Shown here piece after piece: positions 22,590-33,978 of a stretch of 64,000 nucleotides of DNA. This stretch comes from Trichoplusia ni (Eukaryota; Arthropoda; Insecta; Lepidoptera; Noctuidae), in the NCBI RefSeq assembly GCF_003590095.1, contig NC_039494.1, positions 6,324,001-6,388,000 of the forward strand, given 5' to 3'. The notes beneath the pieces are model-generated. The model ran no database searches, was not told the origin of the DNA, and worked only from the letters and a program-made list of their open reading frames with translations. Position 1 is the stretch's first letter, and the number at the start of each line of letters is the position of its first letter. The translations under genes were made by a program, and so were the position numbers.

Positions 22590-23218
22590 TTGAAGTCGGT
22601 TTTTATTTTTTTCAAAAATTAATTTTATTTTTCACTTTTTAGTGGAAAGTTAGTGATTTTTAGTATGGGTAGGCCTACTAAACGCGCTGCCCAAATGAGT
22701 TCTTTGCCCCCGTGAAACTGCCCAGAATTCCCAGTGATATTTGTTCGAAAGCCTCCACCCAGTCTGTTACCATTTGAGAGTGATGTTAATTATGGAGGCC
22801 ATTTTGAATAACTGAATATCTCATCAGAACAAACATCTAATTATGTTTATTTTAGTTTCAGTATTGCGTTTTTTGTAAAACTTTGTAAGTGCCCTTGAAC
22901 ATGTTTTTTTTCGAAAACCTTTGTAGTGAGTACAGGCGTGATAATATGTTGTGTGATGGCGTAAACAATGCTTAGATATGCTATAGCAACAATTGCGGTT
23001 AATCTGCTGTTATTTATTGAAGAGTTCCCCCGATTTCTACAAGATCCCATCATCAGATATTGAAATGGTGATAATGGGACTACACGGGAAGCACAAGCTT
23101 TCAAATAGAAAAAAAAAACATGAAAATCGGTTTACCCAATCGCAAGTTACGAGGTAACAAACATAAAAAGAAAAATACAGTCGAATTGAGAACCTCCTCC
23201 TTTTTTGAAGTCGGTTAA
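22590..23218 (-). repeat. Interspersed repeat with AACCGACTTCAAAAAAGGAG terminus
   Basis: The minus strand starts at about 23218 with AACCGACTTCAAAAAAGGAG and then GAGGTTCTCAATTCG, a sequence I associate with a very common lepidopteran repeat. A matching GTCTTGAAGTCGGTTTTTAT edge occurs near 22590. Internal frames are not conserved coding. Confidence 0.55.
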
Positions 23219-23454
23219 AAAAAGACACTAATCGCAATGATAATACAAACGCTCCGAACAAAGTTCACCAACAAACAACGTCGTAACTAATTTATTAAAT
23301 TAAAATCTAGTAGTTAGTTAATTATTTTTTTTACATTTACCCTCATCTTCATTCTTTGTTGTAAATAAGTTCGCGACACATTTAATCGCATATAACTAAC
23401 TGTAGAATTAGTGTAGCCATTCTTAATTCATAACTAAAACACAAAAAGTGTATA

Positions 23455-23527
23455 CTGCAGTGGGGTTCGATTGCAGGTCTCAATGAGCGTTTCAGTTAGA
23501 CCAGTGCGTTATCCGCTAAGCCAAACA
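23455..23527 (-). mobile_element. tRNA-like sequence, probable SINE head
   Basis: The minus strand reads TGGCTTAGCGGATAACGC (A-box-like) and, about 40 nt on, GCAATCGAACCCC (B-box-like). The arms have mismatches and no CCA-proximal pairing is obvious. Confidence 0.4.
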
Positions 23528-23894
23528 GACACTTATCTACATAATTGAAATTAAATAACAATATCTTAATACGTCCGTCATCGCATAACTGGTTTGTCAC
23601 CAAGGCAAATTATTATATCGCACTCTTTCTGACTAGATAATGATGAAAGAGTGCGAGACCGCGTATGTGTGCAAAATGTTTGTTATAGAAAAAGGTCGTA
23701 AGTGCAACTTGTTTTAATGCGATAGTTTTGTGAAACTGCTACTGCACTTATGACCGCTACCGTACCTACGTCACGTCAACATAGTGACGTACCTGTGACG
23801 ATATCCGGGAAAGGTACATCGATAAATTAGTTGCATATGTTTCATGTTAAAAAATAATTGCACGATAAATTGTGATTAGTAATCGACAATCACG

Positions 23895-24108
23895 TCCTAT
23901 GCACGGATAGCCGATTGGTTGAGGTTACCACGCCAAACCCAGTGTGCTTGTCGTGTCGCGGGTTCGATCCCCGAGTAGCACAAGCATTTGTGTGAAGCAC
24001 AAAAGCTTGTTCTGAGTCTGGGTGTATTTGTGCATGTGAGTTATATATTTGTAAACCCCCGCGACCCAAGGATCAAATTCCTTACTGCGGAAGTCGTTTA
24101 AAAAAATA
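23895..24108 (+). mobile_element. tRNA-derived SINE, best-preserved copy
   Basis: The head has GATAGCCGATTGGTTGAGG (A box) and GGGTTCGATCCCCGAG (B box). The body has GCTTGTTCTGAGTCTGGGTG and the tail ATTCCTTACTGCGGAAGTCG followed by poly-A. This copy retains both RNA polymerase III boxes. Confidence 0.8.
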
Positions 24109-24354
24109 CATTTTGAATTATAAAGCTTACATTAAGACTACTTTTATTACTTAGAAATCAAACTTATGTCATGCATTACGAATCAAATTGTTGCAAAGAA
24201 GTGTGTAATTTGTTCCCAATAAATAATTGCTTATTCAATTCTAGGTACAATTAATCATTATCATGTAGAAAATAATATGTTTAATCAGTTTACAAATAGT
24301 CACGCCAAGTATCGTATGATCCATACCATACCATCTTTGACCATCTTTGTCATA

Positions 24355-24405
24355 TTGAGTTCCTCCGTGTTTTGTAAGGTACGTTAAATTGTGGGTCCCG
24401 ACTAT
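24355..24405 (+). repeat. Interspersed repeat R, left part of a split copy
   Basis: GTTCCTCCGTGTTTTGTAAGG through GTGGGTCCCGACTATT is the start of repeat R (compare 42022). It is cut by the large insertion beginning about 24405, and the rest of the repeat resumes at 30005 in the same orientation. Confidence 0.65.
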
Positions 24406-24779
24406 TTTATTTCATGTTGATCTGAAATATAATTGATTAACAGAGTAGTATTCCCATTCGCTACTGTGTGGCATCGCGAATTTTTTCAGAGAATAAAAAA
24501 AAAAGTTTTTTAGTCTATGGCAACTCACAACTAAACGTCACTTTCTTTTTTCGCGACTTAACGGCATCGTGGTGATTTTGTTAATTACACTTTAATTACG
24601 TTATTTAAATAGTTTTTGGCATATTTCAAGTCGAAAAAGTATTGCCAAGTGATACAAAAGCCTTGAAAATACTGGCCAAGATGTTTAAAAGTGATCTTCG
24701 AGACTATAAAGGCGCTGCGGAGTTAATGCAGGATGCGTGTACGCAGCCCTTGCCCTAGGTTCATCGCCGTGGGATGGAA

Positions 24780-25385
24780 CCCCAAATTACGGAATATAAA
24801 CGATGGAACACTGACCCATAACCTCAAAGAGGGGGGCCAACAGGTGAGGTTTTCTCTGATTTTAGGTTCAGCGAACAAGGACGCAAATATGATGTGAGAT
24901 GATGCGAAATACTAAAAACATGCATGAACCGAGCGGGTCCGAGAGACTTTAGCTCGAAGATCGGGCTCTTCGCGAGACGTCGTAGCTCTGATAAACCCTA
25001 CTGCAAAGTTCGGGACGCGAGCCCGCAACTTTGATAGTACACAAAACAACATGCATTACGTATAACCGAGCTAGTACGCGATGCTCCACGCTCGATGTTA
25101 AATTGTGGGCGCCCCCAAATTACGGAATATAAACGATGGAACACTGACCCATAACCTCAAAGAGGGGGGCCAACAGGTGAGGTTTTCTCTGATTTTAGGT
25201 TCAGTGAACAAGGACACAAATATGATGTGAGATGATGCGAAGTACTAAAGACATGCATGAACCGAGCGGGTACGAGAGACTCTAGCTCGAAGATCGGGCT
25301 CTTCGCGAGACGTCGTAGCTCTGATAAACCCTACTGCAAAGTTCGGGACGCGAGCCCGCAATATTGACAGTACACAAACAACATG
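24780..25385 (+). repeat. Direct duplication of about 270 bp, offset 333 bp
   Basis: The segment from CCCCAAATTACGGAATATAA through the AACCTCAAAGAGGGG and CGAGACGTCGTAGCTCTGAT landmarks occurs at about 24780-25036 and again at 25113-25368 with few differences. Confidence 0.85.
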
Positions 25386-25480
25386 CATTACTACAAAGTT
25401 CGGGACGCGAGCCCGCAACTTTGATGTTACACAAAGAACATGCATTACTACAAAGTTCGGGACGCGAGCCCGCAACTTTG
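25004..25480 (+). repeat. Hairpin-forming 30-bp unit, four copies, 57-bp tandem period
   Basis: The unit CAAAGTTCGGGACGCGAGCC then CGCAACTTTG starts at 25004, 25337, 25394 and 25451. The last three are spaced exactly 57 bp apart. Each unit is an imperfect palindrome (arms CAAAGTT and CGGG pairing with CCCG and AACTTTG). Confidence 0.85.
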
Positions 25481-25489
25481 ATAGAACAA

Positions 25490-28400
25490 CATGCATTAAG
25501 TATAACCGAGCTTGTACGCGAGACAGCTCGAAGATCAAAACTTCGTACGAGATACGACAGTTTTGATGAAGAACATACTATGTTCACTGGTTCTCACAGT
25601 CCACAACAAGAACCAATGGTGACACTCTTCGAGGTGGATTCGAGGCTCAAGATAGAAACAAGACCAATGCACCTATCAAGAATGTATAACAAAAGTTATA
25701 ACCGAATACCACCTCTAAACCTAAGCAAGGACTGTGGAAAACATAAGTGGTCCGGCATAAAACCAAAGTGCTAGCACAGCAAGGTGGACCCAAGAGTGGT
25801 ATGATACAACTGTGACACCCTCGCTGAACAGGACACAGGAAGGGTGGCCCCGAGAGGGTACACCATGCCATGCATCCAGCAGGCAATTGTCAACCAGGTA
25901 TATGTAATATATCTAACTGTCTTTCATGTTGTGAACATACCACCACTAATGTACCTTAAAATACTTGAACATAACATTGTTTACATAAACAATATACATA
26001 TAAATGAAATCAACAATATGTGTCAGACCATCAATAACTCATGAGTTAGGGGCTGTACAAATATGCACTCACAGTAAAAATTTCTATCTATATACATATA
26101 TGTCTAAAGATTTAATATTCTTAAGACCACCAAACTCAACGGACAGATCAGATTTCTTCTTAACTGAAAACCAAAAATATATATAGAAAAATATTATAGT
26201 TTTCAAATTGTGGATATGGGAACCTTGGACCATCAATATCACATGTCTTGCACAGTCTTAAGATAAAACTGATTCCTTAGGTTCAATAACACCTAAACTC
26301 AGAAAAATTAATCCGCTTTGAGTTTAAAAATGTCATATAAATTTACTGCAATTCCTGCAATTACTGTAGTCCATGTACAGCACCCACAGTCCTTACAGAC
26401 TAGAAATTTAACAAACTGTTGTCTGAATGACCACCCATTGGTTAGAATCAGTATAAATGTCTGGCTGACAGAGGGGCTACACTCACATTTATCTAAATGA
26501 TTTTCCCTCATTGTTAACTATGATTAAAGTATATTAGTGCACTAAATACTTTAGGTTTACTATGAATAGAGACTAGTTAACATCAGAAATACAGCAAGAA
26601 TGCAACTCCTATAGAGATACTAAATATCAATGATATTAAACATTGCCCAATCAGCAAATTGGCAAGGTTGTTGGGAACCTTCTGTGAACCTGCCCAAGAG
26701 GTTATGTTCAAACACACACAAAAAATAATAGAACAAGTTAAGTACTTAGCCTTGTTGCATAACAATAGCAATCTTGATGCTGTCAACTGACCTAAGATGG
26801 GGCCCCATTACATAATCCGAAACTATAAGAACATTATAGAAAATGTATACTAGAACTAGTTTCTAAAGCTTTTCTAATAGAATGGTGACACATTGTAATG
26901 GCGAAAACAATTGTAGTGTGGTGCCTTGTTTAGAATGATGACTTGCATTTAATACATCAATTAGAACATAATATTAACTGGATTAAAACACATTGCAAGA
27001 TTATACAGCCAGAGTAACATGGCTGCAAATACATAAGTAAGATAAATAGTGCTCAGTTCCACATGTAAGTCAACGAAAAAAACATACTTGTTTCGTTATC
27101 AATCGATTTTGGGCCCCACAAGTTTATCTATAGCAATAAAAACAATGTGACACACACATCTCTAAGAAGTGAGGCACCCAATAACATTAATGCTACTAAA
27201 CACTAAATGTATATGCATCAATACTTAGTGGACATGAATATGTTTTTTAAGCATTCCCAACATTTGTTTACCTTACTAAATGTTTCAGAATATTAATAAT
27301 GACAAAGCAAAAAGTCACTAAGTTCTTATTCACCCAACTTTGGGATTTTTAACCGACAACACACACTGAGCAGACTAGGTGCCCTGACAAAAAGCATCTC
27401 TTAGGGGAAGCAGTTAGAAGCCAACGTTAGATAGCTCATTAACCATCATGTTACCATCTGTGTCAACAAAGCAGTAACCGGGATCCTATTTTGATCTTCA
27501 CCCTTATTAATTAGGAAACATTAATAGAAAGTTTAGAGAATGGAGCTAGCTTCAAAACCCTAAATTTCCACAAATCAGCATTGACTCTAAAGATGGGAAA
27601 GGAATTAGGTATGGATAACAAAGGATTTCTGAGAGGCTTACTCAGATTGAGATTTGCCTGTATTACAGAAAGCCAGAACCCATATTTTGTATTGAACCAG
27701 CTAACTCATCTGCTAGCTGCCTCAAAACACAATATTATAAACATATTGCTTATCGGTTAAGAAAGTATAGATGGTTATTAAATAGAACTTGCAACAACTG
27801 GTTGCAAGCAACATGATGACAAAATAGGCTAGAACATAATTATATGGCACAGGAATAACTCTGTTGACAATAGACACAAACATACATATATTATGTTAAT
27901 GAAACATACAATACACCTGTATCTGAAGACACAGAATTATTTAGTTATTTATTTGAACCAAGACACAAACATCTTCTAACTCCTAGCTTGGATAGCTGCT
28001 CAATGGGTACTAGCCGCCCTCTCATACATTAAACTAAATAACATAGCCCATGTCACACCCTGACAATTAATAAGATGAGAATTGTGATAACCAACCTTAC
28101 TCTCAGTAAAAAAAGGAAAGGAACCATAATGTACTTTTTACTTTTAAGATCATAAATTATGGCTAACTTCTAAGATTTAAAGATCCTTGTAGCCTTAACC
28201 AATACCTGAAATAAGTTAACTTTACCATATTAAAAGTTTTACCCTTGGCCTTCAAAACAGTTAATCAGGTATCAAATTTATACCTGCTGACAGCTGTATC
28301 CCACACTCCAGCAGTACGAGCAGCAGGAATGCTCTTGAGTTTAATCAGGGAAAAAGGTGGTTTGGTTGTAGGTTCTACTACCTTTGCAAGGCCTTATAGC

Positions 28401-29140
28401 TCATGTCTTAGGAACCGACAACTGCAGTGACAAAAATTTTAATTTAATTTTAATCATAATTGAGTGACTTACAAACTGCAACTGACAGTAAATGGAATAT
28501 CTCATTATCATCTTGTTATTTCTTATTAATAGCTTATAAATAAGAAATACTTGCAGTACCTTAAATACTCTTATTATTACTGCGCTAAAAAAGAGCAAAA
28601 ATTAGTAACTAATTATCTAATTTTATGGCAAAATTAAAACAATATGAAGAAAATCTGTATTACTAAAAAAATCATAATTACATTGTAAATAATTATCAAA
28701 TTGTTTGACACAATTAACACAATGTGTAGAAAATTTGTTACTAAAAATTTATTGTTACATTGTTAATAATGAATAATTAATTATCAAACTGGACACAATA
28801 TCACTATGTATTGGAAATGTGTCTTACTCAAAATCCATAGTTACATTGTTAAAAGCTAATGGTTAAGTATCAAATTGCACAAGGTGCAGGAAATTTGTAT
28901 GACTTAAAAAAAGTCATAGTTACATTGATGTCAAAAAGAGCACAAATTGGTAATTAATAGTCAATCATGAAATTGGTGGACACAGTCTCCACAATATGTG
29001 GAACAATTGATAAAGATATATTTATTTGCATAAACATGTGTAACATAACATAAAATTTGTTCATTGTTCCACTTAAAAACTCATATTACATTAATCTCAG
29101 TAATAGAACAAAGATAAAGAAGTATTTATTTGCCTAAAAC
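25490..29140. other. AT-rich interior of the insertion, no gene supported
   Basis: The longest frames (for example 25364-25774) start within repeats and show no domain. The rest is AT-rich with no recognisable coding or RNA gene. Confidence 0.4.
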
Positions 29141-29141
29141 A

Positions 29142-29495
29142 TGTATTAAACATTTTTTGATGTGGTGAAAATATAAGGACAATATATGCATCAACATGTT
29201 CTGCCCTTTTGGCTTACAAATCTGGCATTTAGAAAAATTTGTTAATTACTACAGACTAATTTTATAAAAAATGAAAATTAATAGTTGATCAATAATCAAT
29301 GTGTATGACAGAATATATGTATTAAACATTTTTTGATGTGGTGAAAATATAAGGACAATATATGCATCAACATGTTCTGCCCTTTTGGCTTACAAATTTG
29401 GCATTTAGAAAAATTTGTTAATTACTACAGACTAATTTTATAAAAAATGGAAATTAATAGTTGATCAATAATCAATGTGTATGACAGAATATATG
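29142..29495 (+). repeat. Near-perfect tandem duplication, about 178 bp x 2
   Basis: The segment from TGTATTAAACATTTTTTGAT to GTGTATGACAGAATATAT occurs at about 29142-29319 and 29320-29495 with only a couple of differences, so the duplication is recent. Confidence 0.9.
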
Positions 29496-29680
29496 GATAA
29501 AAACAAATATAGATACTAATATTAGGATAATATGCCACTATAAATAGATATCTTAATAATTATAAAGCCTTAACCGTTATTCATCATATCCAGGCTTATA
29601 AGATGTACCCATTATGCCTCAATCTCTGAACAACTACTCTGTTAATCAATTATATTTCAGATCAACATGAAATAAAATTG

Positions 29681-30004
29681 AGGATTGGATTAACTTACCT
29701 AAGTGACATCCAATCGTAATTTTATGAAGGTTGATCTGAAATATAATCACCCACCCCAACCCCAGCATCAATAGCTGAACCCTGGCATAATGGGACCCAC
29801 AAAATCATGGTTAGCTCTAAATCAGTGACGTTTAGTTGTGAGTTGCCATAGACTAAAAAACTTTTTTTTTTATTCTCTGAAAAAATTCGCGATGCCACAC
29901 AGTAGCGAATGGGAATACTACTCTGTTAATCAATTATATTTCAGATCAACCTTCATAAAATTACGATTGGATGTCACTTAGGTAAGTTAATCCAATCCTC
30001 AATT
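29681..30004. mobile_element. Small TIR element at the right end of the insertion
   Basis: The left arm TTGAGGATTGGATTAACTTA (29681 onward, about 60-70 bp) is inverted at the right (ending TAAGTTAATCCAATCCTCAA near 30003). The interior contains the inverted copy of the left terminal sequence at 24417-24545. Confidence 0.65.
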
Positions 30005-30196
30005 ATTCATACATCTTTGACAGTCCTTACAGGTAGCTTTAATGTCTGACAACCAGTCTAACCAAAGGGGTATCTTGTTGCCTAGGTAACTGGGTTGAGG
30101 AGGTCAGATAGGCAGTCGCTCCTAGTAAAACAATGGTACTTAGCTAAACCGGTTAGACTGGACGCCGACCGGAACATAGTTGGGAAAAGGCTAGGT
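30005..30196 (+). repeat. Interspersed repeat R, right part of the split copy
   Basis: It resumes TTATTCATACATCTTTGACA and runs through GGAGGTCAGATAGGCAGTCG to GTTGGGAAAAGGCTAGG, completing the copy begun at 24355. Confidence 0.75.
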
Positions 30197-30199
30197 TGA

Positions 30200-30833
30200 C
30201 GATATTACTCAGTTCGTTACGAATATTGGGTCGTGCAATTTTGGGTGCACCATGTTCTTGTGACAGATACGAGTAAGAGTTTTGTTTAAGTGTGTGTTGT
30301 GAGTATAGAAATTCACCCAGACGTATTTATGTCTTGTAGACCTAATGTAGGTGTAGGTAGTAGTGTTTTTTCCCATCCTCACTTGCGTCAAGGCACATTT
30401 TTACGATACCTTACAAAATCGTATTAAAAATAAATCACCATAATGATCGTTTCCAAATAGTTTTATTTCAGTTTCTAACTTTTATATATGTAAAACATGT
30501 GTAACCCTCTTAAAAACATGTAAATTTGTTAGATCCAAATATACTAGGATTAAAACACCAGATATTAAAAGTTTTACCTCTATAATAAATTGATGGACTT
30601 AAGGGGGTATAAATGATACAGAATGACAAAGGAGTGAATCATGTAGAAAACTCAAACACAGTAAACGATGTCAATTTTTTAAAATAAATGAAAAGAGCTG
30701 CCGATCCTTGGAATTGCGATTTCAGAGTTTAGAATTAAAAAGTTACAGTTATTTTTAAGATACTCTTAAAAAACTGTTTATCGATCAATCTAACTATCTT
30801 TTGCTCTCAGTTTATGTGTAACTTTAAACGTTT
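30200..30833. other. 3' flank of gene D, non-coding
   Basis: AT-rich with no recognised element. Confidence 0.4.
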
Positions 30834-31646
30834 TCAAAGTTTACGCTGTGGTTTTCCCTCACCTGGAAGCGTCCAAGCCATGCTTAAACATTTAGCTACA
30901 CCGCACAGTTCTACTTCTGTTGGTTCGGGCTCTTTTGTAGGAATTTCGCCTCCAGGGAAAGGAGGATACGTGCTTAAGGTGGTCATCACTTGTCTTAAAT
31001 AAAGGGCTCGATTGCGAGTTACTGCCCTTCGAGCTGAGACCCTTGAAGTCAGCCATTTTGCAGCATAAAGATGAGTATTTTTTTGTAAAGATGATTGATT
31101 TTTTGTCGCAACATTTTTGGTATTGTCGAGGCTGGGAGCTTTCGAGGGCACACCTTCAAATTTCACAATCCGATTTGATTTTTCTAGAACTCTTGTAGAT
31201 GTTTTGTTCTGTACAGTTAAAACTTTGTCTTGATCAGTTTTTGGTGTTTTATTTTTTGAAGAAGTCGATATGGCCTCAGGCCCGCTTTTCGGTAGAGTTA
31301 ACGATACTTTTCTCGTGTTAAGCATTATTTTTTTATCAAATATTGTTGGTATGGGTTTCCAAGATACAGATTGTCCAAATATTTCTTTTTCTGGCTTCCA
31401 CGTTTTCATTTCTTCAAAGAGACCGGTCGGAAGCTTTGATAAAGTTGTGTGAGGCTTAAAATCTTCACAACTGTAGTCCGAGATAGGCACAGGACCACAT
31501 GTAGGTTTTGGTTTCTTCTCAATCTGAATATTTGTTGAATAAATTGTTCCTGTATCATACATCGAATTTGAACGAATGTTATTTACAGCCATATGTATAG
31601 AATGCAACTTGTTAAAAAGTATAATAAAAAAGAAAATAGTGAACAT
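30834..31646 (-). CDS. Gene D: secreted protein of the CGP-SCE family
   Basis: This encodes 270 residues. The start at 31646 is followed by a hydrophobic MFTIFFFIILFNKLHSIHMA, clearly related to the N-termini of A (VVINELHFVNIA) and F (IVFINRLPSVIS). The core is at residues 50-61 (KPKPT then CGPVPISDYSCE). A middle SWKPIPTIFDKK segment resembles the repeat unit of gene A (SWHSIESIFN), so D may keep a single unrepeated version. The C-terminus has TTLSTYPPFPGGE (from residue 222) then C248-x4-C253-x4-W258 and a basic tail. No introns are apparent. Secretion and possible processing at basic sites are inferred; function unknown. Confidence 0.82.
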   Translation of the reverse strand: MFTIFFFIILFNKLHSIHMAVNNIRSNSMYDTGTIYSTNIQIEKKPKPTCGPVPISDYSCEDFKPHTTLSKLPTGLFEEMKTWKPEKEIFGQSVSWKPIPTIFDKKIMLNTRKVSLTLPKSGPEAISTSSKNKTPKTDQDKVLTVQNKTSTRVLEKSNRIVKFEGVPSKAPSLDNTKNVATKNQSSLQKNTHLYAAKWLTSRVSARRAVTRNRALYLRQVMTTLSTYPPFPGGEIPTKEPEPTEVELCGVAKCLSMAWTLPGEGKPQRKL

Positions 31647-31656
31647 TACGTATTAA

Positions 31657-31674
31657 TTACCAACTGCCCACCAT
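31657..31674 (-). promoter_or_regulatory. Five-codon upstream ORF before gene D
   Basis: ATGGTG, three codons and TAA (peptide MVGSW), then a 10-nt spacer TTAATACGTA, then the main ATG. Upstream sequence ATAAATATGG is shared with gene F. Confidence 0.55.
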
Positions 31675-31689
31675 ATTTATAGAAAGAGG

Positions 31690-32160
31690 TTAAATAATAA
31701 CATGTCGGGAAAGAATAAAATAAATCATCAAGTTCCGAATCGAAGTGTTGTTTTATGGTGTAGAAATTATTTCAAGCGTATTATTACTTTAACCCTTTCT
31801 TGATAGTGGTATTCGTTTGTTATTTTTCAGTTTGTTATTTTTACTCAAATTAATGTTTAAGAAGAGGGCGCTCCAGAGCATCGTAGTCTTATAAAACGAC
31901 ATTTAAAAAAGAAACAAGTAAGCAAATAGCTGTGACAGATTTTTAGTTCAAGGGTTTTAAAAGCGTCCCATAATATCATAGCTACCAAAAAATATTTTCA
32001 TTTTCTCATAATTTTTCGATGATACGATCAGGTTTAAGTAAACCCAGGGGCCAGGTTTAAAATTAATTAAATTACTTTAAATGATTGATGCTTTTCCGGA
32101 TCCGCCATTTTTTTTATAGAAGGCTAAAAGACTAAATAATAGTTTTATGCCAAATTAATT
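31690..32160. other. Upstream region of gene D, non-coding
   Basis: AT-rich; no coding or recognised repeat. Confidence 0.4.
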
Positions 32161-32184
32161 AATTCATGTTTTCTATAGAAGAAT

Positions 32185-32289
32185 GGATTGATTATTAAAT
32201 GATGTAGCAGTTTACTCACGCGTATTAATCGGGGGTGCCCGACAAGTTTCGGACCCAACCGGAGTCCTTAATCATGAGCAGACGCGGCG
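32185..32289 (-). repeat. Interspersed repeat sharing TGCTCATGATTAAGGACTCC
   Basis: The minus strand reads GCCGCGTCTGCTCATGATTA then AGGACTCCGGTTGGGTCC and ends with ACATCATTTAAT. The same sequence is at 57855-57960 on the plus strand. It abruptly replaces the LINE coding sequence after a KYLGI block, so it truncates the LINE C-terminus. Confidence 0.65.
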
Positions 32290-33978
32290 CCGCGATTCCT
32301 AAATATTTTATAGAGTTTGCGTGATCTAGTGAAAGGCAGGTATGAGTGAGTTTAATTGGCAAGCGTGTAATTTTAATGATAGGTGGGGTAATATATTTTG
32401 TTTTGTTTATGTTAAGTGTTAATAGACTTTTATTCAGTGCCTCCGCTACAACAGTTAAGTCGTTCTCCGCGATATGATATAATTGTTCCCAGGTTTTTGC
32501 GTGTAGGATTATTGCAGTATCGTCTGCGTATGAGACAATGTCAGCCTGGGCCAGTGAGACATTAAGAATATCGTTTATGTAAAATGCGAACAGGGTCCGG
32601 CCTAGGGTACTCCCTTGTGGAATACCAAAATCAACTGATTTTAACTCACTGCAGTTAGCTCTTACTTTTACCATTTGTTTACGGTTCAGGAGATAGCTGC
32701 TGAACCACTTCAGTGTGCTCCCTCGAATGCCCACACCTTCTAGTTTCTTTAGTAGTAGTTTTATTGATATAGTATCGAAGGCCTTTGCCAAGTCTAGAAA
32801 GATACCCATGCATTGCTCTTTATTTTCTATGTGTGTGGCTATTAGATTAGTAACTGTGGTCGCAGCATCCTCAGTTGACCTTCCTTTTCTAAAGCCAAAT
32901 TCTCTGTCTGATATATAATTATGCTCTTCCAAGTAGTTTATCAGTCGCTTGTTAACTATTTTTTCCAGTACTTTTGATAGAACACTGAGCAGGTGAATCC
33001 TTAGGACCACACATGTGGATAAGTCTTACTGCAGCTATTTTCCATCTCTCGGGAAAGATGCCGCTCTCCATACTCAGATTAAATATGTGAGTTAGAGGAA
33101 CTAAGACAGACCTTCTAATTTTTTGAATCAGACGAACACTACGTCCATCCGGTCCGGATGCACTATCAGCTTTCATCTGAAGGATGAAATTTTCTATTTC
33201 TGGAGGAGACCGTACAAAAGGTGTATATTTAAGAGATAAAGATTCTTCTGTTTCATTGAGTTTTATAAGTATTTGATCAGATAGATTCTTGCCCAGAGAA
33301 GTGAAGTACGAGTTGCATTTATTGAGAGAGTCTTTTGGATTGTTAGGGTCCGTTATTAATAAGGCAGAGTCATTTTGATGTGTGTCGGAGTCATAAATTG
33401 ATTTTAATGTTTTCCATATTTTTTTGGGTCGTTACTGCTGTTATCAATTTGTTGTCGATAATACGATGTTTTTAGTTTTAGTAGTAAGTTGCTGCAGAAG
33501 TTTCGATATCTTGTGTAAATAAGGTGTCGCATTTCGTCGTGGGGGTGAGCTCGAGAGGCTAAGTGAAGTCTATCTCGGTGTTTAATGCACCTTATAAGAC
33601 CGGGATAATCCAAGGTTTAAGGTTGTACTTATTCCTGCTTATTTTTGTTGTTTGTGTGTGTTTTTTAATAATGCTAGAAAGAGTTTCAAATCGAAAATTT
33701 ATGGATGTGTTCATCGATTTTAGTTTTAAATTTCGGATAGATGAAAAAGAAATGCTTTTCTTGAAAGTAGTAGCAAAACTAGTAAAACAGTAGTAAAACT
33801 ACATCATGATCTGTTATCGAGCAATTGCCAATTACAACTATAGTTTTGAATTTTGATTTGATAAATACGTGATCAAGGCAGGCTGATTCTCTAGTAGGAT
33901 CATTTATCGCCGGCATTAAACCATGTGAGGCCATAAGACGTAAATATTCGTTTACCCTTGGATTATTTATATTGAGAA
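32290..33978 (-). pseudogene. LINE ORF2, 3' part: end of endonuclease and reverse transcriptase
   Basis: From 33978 the frame reads NPRVNEYLRLMASHG and CLDHVF, typical of the end of an AP-endonuclease domain (SDH-like site in SITDHD). A stop and frameshift follow near 33790. An HRDRLHLASR linker (33404-33613) and RT blocks come next: SASGPDGRS, SVLSKVLEKIVNKRL, FLDLAKAFDTI, GIPQGSTLG and YADD (near 32525). The segment before SVLSKVLEK has lost the usual NYRPIS block by a deletion and frameshift near 33000. It is a dead copy. Confidence 0.8.

Larger units (their letters stand above)
24405..30004. mobile_element. About 5.6-kb insertion bounded by inverted repeats
   Basis: The block splits a copy of repeat R. 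The left end from 24408 (TTATTTCATGTTGATCTGAA onward to about 24545) is matched in inverted orientation both at 29636-29682 and at 29825-29960. No transposase is recognisable. The interior holds GC-rich direct repeats (24780-25480) followed by about 4 kb of AT-rich DNA with only short frames. It may be a large non-autonomous DNA transposon or two nested ones. Confidence 0.55.

Noticed and set aside
22190..24010. tRNA-like segments at 22190, 23455 and 23895 as functional tRNA genes
   Set aside because: Stems are mispaired and the last is attached to a SINE body with a poly-A tail shared by several other copies.
25337..25480. Regularly spaced palindromic repeats as a CRISPR array
   Set aside because: There are only three units at a 57-bp period with near-identical spacers, in an insect genome. 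This is a tandem repeat, not a CRISPR.
33001..33040. A CGPKDSPAQCS peptide on the minus strand resembling the family core
   Set aside because: It lies inside the LINE reverse transcriptase, where a frameshift and deletion create it by chance from the usual KKGPKDSPAQYRPIS-like block.
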